A DNA stretch of 64,000 bases, taken from Lamellibrachia columna (lineage: Eukaryota > Annelida > Polychaeta > Sabellida > Siboglinidae). Under the pieces are notes generated by a model. It searched no databases. It was not told where the DNA came from and was given only the letters and a program-made list of their open reading frames with translations. Made by a program: the position numbers and the translations under genes. Below, piece after piece: positions 58,785 through 64,000 of this stretch. The stretch lies in contig OY759263.1 of NCBI GenBank assembly GCA_963662155.1, positions 39,124,091 through 39,188,090 of the forward strand, read 5' to 3'. Within the stretch, counting starts at the first letter, position 1. Each line of letters begins with the position of its first letter.

Positions 58785-61700
58785 TAATACATATACCAAC
58801 TTGATGAACATTTTCACGAAGAAGCAATCCATTTAAGTCACAAATCAAATTGGTGGATGTATTATTTTTTATCTGAAATTGTTAGGGGTGACCTAATGTA
58901 TCACCTTGCAAAAAGAAAACTAAAATATTTTAGAACTTTATATGGATGAGGGGTCATTTTACTGTAAGGTGAGTCACTTTCCCACAGGGGAAGAGGTGCG
59001 GTACAGTGACCCTGGGGTTGATATACTATGTAGTATTTTTACCCCCGGGTCAAAATACTATATTATGATGACACTGGCTATACTGTTCCAAGGGCTCATG
59101 GTGCCTTGTTGAGCATTTCATCAGATCGCGAATTCACACACAGACCATGTTTCATTCATATACACCATGCTCAGTCAGTGTTCATTCATATATACCACGC
59201 TCAGTCAGTGTTCACCTTATCCAATCAAAATAAAGAAAAATATATTATAAAGAAATGATGATTCCACCAATCAGTTACTAACACTAATCTGAATGAAGGA
59301 AAAACCATTTTGGCATGGAGAGAGCATTTTATTTGTGGGCATGCCTGCCTTCGATTTTTTTTAGCTTTGAGCGATTTAATTTTTTTTATTAATGTCTTTT
59401 TTTAACTTACATGTGCCAACAATCAACCATTATATTTAAAATTTTCAAAACTACCATAAATTTATGTGATTTTGCTTAATTTAGCCATTCAATTTTGTAG
59501 GTTTTTGAAATGTTCCCCCCCAAGTCAATTCAGCAAAATATAAATGAAACCACAAACATACAAATAAAACAAAACAACATAACTGAATGAAACTTATTTT
59601 AATGTACATATATATATATAAAACAAATTTTTTCCCCCAAATGTTTACTTGCCTCAGTGATTTATTTCAATTTCTTGTTTAGTCTCCCAACATATGCCGA
59701 ATTGACAAAATAAAAATTCCCTTATTTTCAAAATATAATATAGATCTCTGGAAGTATCATTCACATCCCTCTTATATTTTGTGTACTTATTACATGACTT
59801 TTGTATTGTTGTCCTTGGACATGTGTGAAAATGTTAGATTCTAGCCATAAATATGAAAAGCTGTATTTAGTCAAAAATGTAACTTTGTTAATCAAATTTG
59901 TGCCTGTCCCTATATATAGAGAGCAGAAGTTAAGGCATCACGCGTCATCGTAACTGGTTCTAAATGCATAGCTGCTCAACACAGGAAGCCGCTATCATTG
60001 GCCATTTATTTTGTTAAATGCAACAGTCAAACTTATTGAATCTGCTCATCATGAATAAATCCATAGACTCAAACAGTTAAAAGAAATGTGGAAAAATCAT
60101 CATAAAAAATTAGAAAGAAAGATCAGCTACATGCCATGAAAAAGCGCTATATAGAAATAAGTTATTATTATTAATTTGTTAATGCTCAGGGAGTCTAATC
60201 CTTTTTATAATAAAAAATAATTATCATAAATAAAGGTTTTGCCTCAGTACTTTATGGTGAAAAAGGCGTGATGTGCAAAGAAAATGTGTTATATAAATAA
60301 CGCTAACATTGCTATCAAAATGTGTGCTTTACTACATTTATTTTTCGTTCAAAAAATTATGAGAATACCTAATATGTTTCTTCTCACTTTCGTCTTTGGG
60401 AAGTGATAAAAGCTACAAGTGTGACTCTCAACATGGTGTTTGCAGTCGAGGACAAAACACAAAACCATTGAAAAAGCCTATCTAAAATGTTTGTTGAGAA
60501 CCAGCGAGTCGGTTGTCATGCCAATGTGATGTCACTTTGGTGCTCTATATAGTATGGACATTTCCACTTGTATGAAGCCAGTGTTTACGTTGAGCTTAGG
60601 CGAGCATATCTTCATTTGATGTTTCTTCGTGTGGACGCAACATTCTCCATTTACAAATGAGTAGTCGAAAGCGTTTGGGTATCAGTTTGCAAACGAACTC
60701 TCAGAAGTTGGTGACTTCAACCCCACAGCGCATCACTTCATCTAGATACCTGATACCAAGAGTAAGATGGTGTTAACAATGCAGTGTTTTCAAAAATATG
60801 AAGTTCACTGCCATTTACACGTAGGCAGGCACCTGGCAGTGCACTGTTTATTCAACAACATAAATAGGCAGAGTATTAATTGTATTCGACCGATCTGATA
60901 GTTCAGCCATGCCGCATTTGTTTACGCTCTTGTGGGTCTGATGCAGTATTAACCCTCGCCTGGATTGCTTTGTGATTTGTCTGAATCTGTGCATTGCTAC
61001 TGGCTCCCGGTTGTGATATGGATGGCTGTGAGCATGTTAATTCCCGGCGTTGTCCTCTGGGTGGTTGCGAACATTGCGGCTTCCCACGACATGTTAATGT
61101 ACACATATGACAATGATTAAAATCTTTAAATATAATAAAATTACATTTTTACTGGCAGTATGCACCAGGGGCATAGCTAGGTATAAATTTACGTGGAAGC
61201 ATAAATTTAAGTGGGGGTGTGGAGTCCATTTTTTAATGCAGACTGTGATCATTTGTAATATAGTATATTTTTTACGTCAAAATAAAACTTAACCCCCACC
61301 GTGGAGAAAAACATGACCCCTGCTCAATTCACATCCCTCATAAGAGGTGGATGTGAACCTTCAGTACATCATACATGTATAACAAGGACTAGATTTCATT
61401 TTGCAGTTTATTAAGATTGTTTACATGTTTCAGTAACATGTTTACTATGTACTAGCACAAACAATTATAACAGCCAGTGAAGCATTATTGCCATATATGT
61501 ACACGTACTACAATATCATTGGTAAATGTGTACTATGATGATGATATTCTGTATTAAGAATCAAACCATGCTTATGTTAATAGACAAATGCAAACCTTTT
61601 TATAATAATGACAGCTATTTAATCATAAGCAAAGACATATAGGCAATGATAATGCTTTGGTAATAAGTGTTTACAAGTGTATCCTAATACATATATACAG

Positions 61701-61869
61701 ACTACAGAAAGTGTTCAGTTACTGCCCTCTACTTCATTTGGGTGGAACGTTCTCGATGGTTCAAATGGCACTAAATGACCGCTCTGCTGTGGTAGTCGAG
61801 ACAGACGTTATCAGCAGTATCACAACTATTGTAATACTTGTATACATATTAGGGTACAGGACTGATTTT
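58785..61869. other. No gene seen; SINE-like tail at 60135-60175
   Basis: AT-rich sequence. AAAGCGCTATATAGAAATAA then TTATTATTA at about 60140-60172 resembles common SINE/LINE tails, with a similar weaker motif near 60275. A hairpin-like ATACTATGTAGTAT lies at about 59022. Upstream SPOP exon(s) and promoter may lie here but were not identified. Confidence 0.4.
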
Positions 61870-62723
61870 ACTGTATCGTGTCAAGTGTGTTGGGCATCTC
61901 AGCAACCTTCACCATCTCCCAGCTTGCCTTCCAGCGACCCACTTCCTTTTGTAGCTGATGCAGATCACCTGGCATGTCGTCCTGGAACACCTCATAAACC
62001 CGGACAATCCACTCTTAGATTCAACCATTGTCATGGTGTGAGGTACCTGGCCACGTAGTGATTCTGATCTACTAATAGACGTGTGTCCATTTCCTGCAGC
62101 AAGTGAATCACGAACGGCAGTTACTGACCCCATCCACTGTTTGGACTGTAGGAATATGGTCATTGGTCATACGGTGAAGTCAACATTTCTGATGGGCAAC
62201 AAGTAGCGCTTGGCTTTGCCGTCCCACCTTCTTCCAAATATTCTAGGGCAGTGACTACAGCAGTGAATGCAGACTTGAACGTGGGGTCATTCGTGCCAAC
62301 TCACCTAACTTTAAAATATTTTACCAGGTGACCCTGGGTTACAATAACTAAATTTGTCATTTTTCAGCTTCCTATCTCTATTCAGTGACAAGAGTCACCT
62401 GGGTGGGAACCACTAGGTGAGTTGGCATGGAACGACCCTATATACAGAGCGTTTGCATGACTGGACCATCTTATCTCACACAGCCATTGCAGATTAGTTC
62501 TGTTGTTCATACCAGCACCCTTGTCTAAATGGAGTCCAGTCTGAAAGACATGCAACTTCTGAACTGAGTAGGTGAAGGCGATCTGCTGGACTGTGTCCAT
62601 CATACTTCTAACTAGTGGCTCTTTGTTGGCATGCACAAAATTAAGTTGTAACATTGTGTCCTTTGCAGTGAGTGTAGATGACACCGGGTATGCCGAGTTG
62701 TCTGATTCGTGCTTGCATTCCAC
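61870..62723 (-). pseudogene. ZMYM1/hAT-type transposase-like remnant
   Basis: The minus strand from 62723 reads MDTVQQIAFTYSVQKLHVFQ and WLCEIRWSSHANAL, the hAT-like ..RW..R..A.. signature. After a small MITE it resumes with TFKSAFTAVVTALEYLEE. Further fragments (LQSKQWMGSV; MPGDLHQLQKEVGRWKAS) appear in changing frames down to about 61870. The layout resembles hAT-derived ZMYM1-like proteins. Stops and frameshifts show decay. Confidence 0.55.
62284..62438. mobile_element. Small MITE (~155 bp) inside the transposase remnant
   Basis: Inverted ends GGGTCATTCGTGCCAACTCA and GGGTCGTTCCATGCCAACTC, both followed by CCTA; the inner part has further inverted CACCTGG/CCAGGTG. Protein similarity resumes on both sides, which supports insertion. 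Target duplication not clear. Confidence 0.65.
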
Positions 62724-64000
62724 TATGGATGCCAGCTAGATTAGGGATGGACCATTCAAGTTCTGGGGGTGGGCTGAATTTCTAAAATATGTGTTTGCCA
62801 TATTGATGTGGAAGCATGCGCGTATGGCGAACCGTATGGCTACCTATGTGTATGTGCACATTCTGTCTTTCGAGCTTGATGTTACAAAGTTATCTTTAGA
62901 TCGTTAAAACAGGTCCGGACCACCAGATTTCCAGGGCAGGTGGTTCCATACAGCGATGGTCCGCTGCCCAGGATTACTCAATTCTAAAGACAAGTTAATT
63001 ACTTAATATCTAGCCCTGACTCATCTGAATGGTAGTTGATCAGCATGATAAACCATCATATTATATAGGCTGTTGCTATAGGTCCGGACCCGGATGTAGT
63101 ACAAAACGGCTATTGGTCCGGCACTTCATGTGCACATGCGCAATGAGAACCTGCCGCTAAAAAATCGCAGCAGTTAAAGTTCCGTCACTGCCAGACAACG
63201 TATGAATCAGCCATGCTAGTATAGGTCCGGCACTAAAACATTGCAACACTAACTGACGCACATCTCGAGGCATATGTTTATTGCTATATTGGAACATCAT
63301 TGTTGTCAATTATATATATATATATATATAATGTTCAAGCGCAGTTATGTATAAAAATGTACTCGTTGTCAATTGTCAATCATCGAAGACGAAGTATGAA
63401 GATATACCTGCCTGCCTAAACTAAAGATGTCTAATACTTTTGAGATCGTTGAAGAAGAGACGAGACCTATCCTAGCTATACTTTTAAAATAAAAACGTAT
63501 CATTACTTTGTCAAATTTGAGCGTATGAGATAATATTCCGGTGCTTAGCACCTGGTTTATTAATGATTTGTTGACCGTTTGTAATCTGCATGAGCACTGC
63601 CACTGGGAATACGCACACACACTTACTGCACATACAAAACGGACAGTGTGCCGGACCAATAGCTGTACAGTTGTGCTTACGGGTCCGGAGCGCTAGCCAC
63701 TTCGTATTATATATGTTAACTCTTTGTTTTGTGCGTCTTAGAGAAACCTTTCCTTTTGGAATTTACATGCTGACTGTGCAAAATTGTAGACTAGAACTGG
63801 AATAGTATATTTATAGGCTAAGACTAAGTATAGTCGAGGATCGAATCTAGATCAGACTGAATTAGTATCTAGACGAGTCATGGCTCGAGTCACTACCACC
63901 GCATGTTACACGCGTGAAATTAACTCTCTCCGTTAAACATATATATATATATACATATATCATATGGATATAAAGACACTAATTACAATTATTATAAACG
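62724..64000. other. No gene seen; GGTCCGG-rich stretch and TA repeats
   Basis: The motif GGTCCGG(A/C) occurs about six times in both orientations between 62910 and 63695. It includes AGCTATTGGTCCGGCAC and its inverse near 63640, suggesting an old MITE without clear ends. (TA)n at 63312-63331 and 63938-63960. Confidence 0.4.

Overview
This is animal nuclear DNA. The two best genes have spliced exons with GT-AG borders, and the rest is dense with metazoan transposons (non-LTR retrotransposons, Ty3/gypsy, Penelope-like, Polinton/Maverick, hAT, pogo) and minisatellites. A marine invertebrate deuterostome is the best guess. A lancelet would fit the combination of an ankyrin-death-domain gene, a SPOP orthologue with vertebrate-like length, and minisatellites at exon-intron borders, but the species cannot be proven from this window.

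Layout. At the left edge, on the minus strand, is the first coding exon of a secreted peptide precursor (1-162): a signal peptide followed by an amidation/dibasic site. Gene-poor sequence and a 43-bp satellite follow (2241-3347). From 4573 to 12770 a minus-strand non-LTR retrotransposon is interrupted twice. A 3.5-kb Ty3/gypsy element (5402-8918, TSD GAAAC) sits inside reverse-transcriptase motif A, and two arrays of a 51-bp repeat (9427-12108) occupy the endonuclease region. A CR1-like element lies at 13612-15990 and shorter CR1 tails lie at 20065-20515 and 21060-21345. An intronless peptide-type GPCR (17776-18936, minus) is between them.

From 25333 to 31324 (plus) there is a four-exon gene coding for about 547 residues: ankyrin repeats, a proline-rich linker and a C-terminal death domain. 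Its second intron is almost wholly a minisatellite whose unit looks like a copy of the exon 2/intron 2 border. From 34060 to 42400 (minus) lie remains of a Polinton/Maverick: PolB, two small conserved proteins and a chromodomain integrase. PolB is split by an L2-like LINE, and the element is also hit by a hAT element.

From 45185 to 57725 (minus) lies a complete nine-coding-exon orthologue of SPOP, the MATH-BTB substrate adaptor of CUL3 ubiquitin ligases, 374 residues long. Its introns hold six minisatellite arrays, a pogo-type element and two hAT elements; one array again repeats an exon-intron border. The right end holds a Penelope-like palindrome (58355-58784), a decayed ZMYM1/hAT-type transposase (61870-62723) carrying a small MITE, and sequence in which I see no gene.

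The cellular genes show no operon-like relation. The main theme is nested transposition together with minisatellite expansion in introns and in transposon coding sequence.
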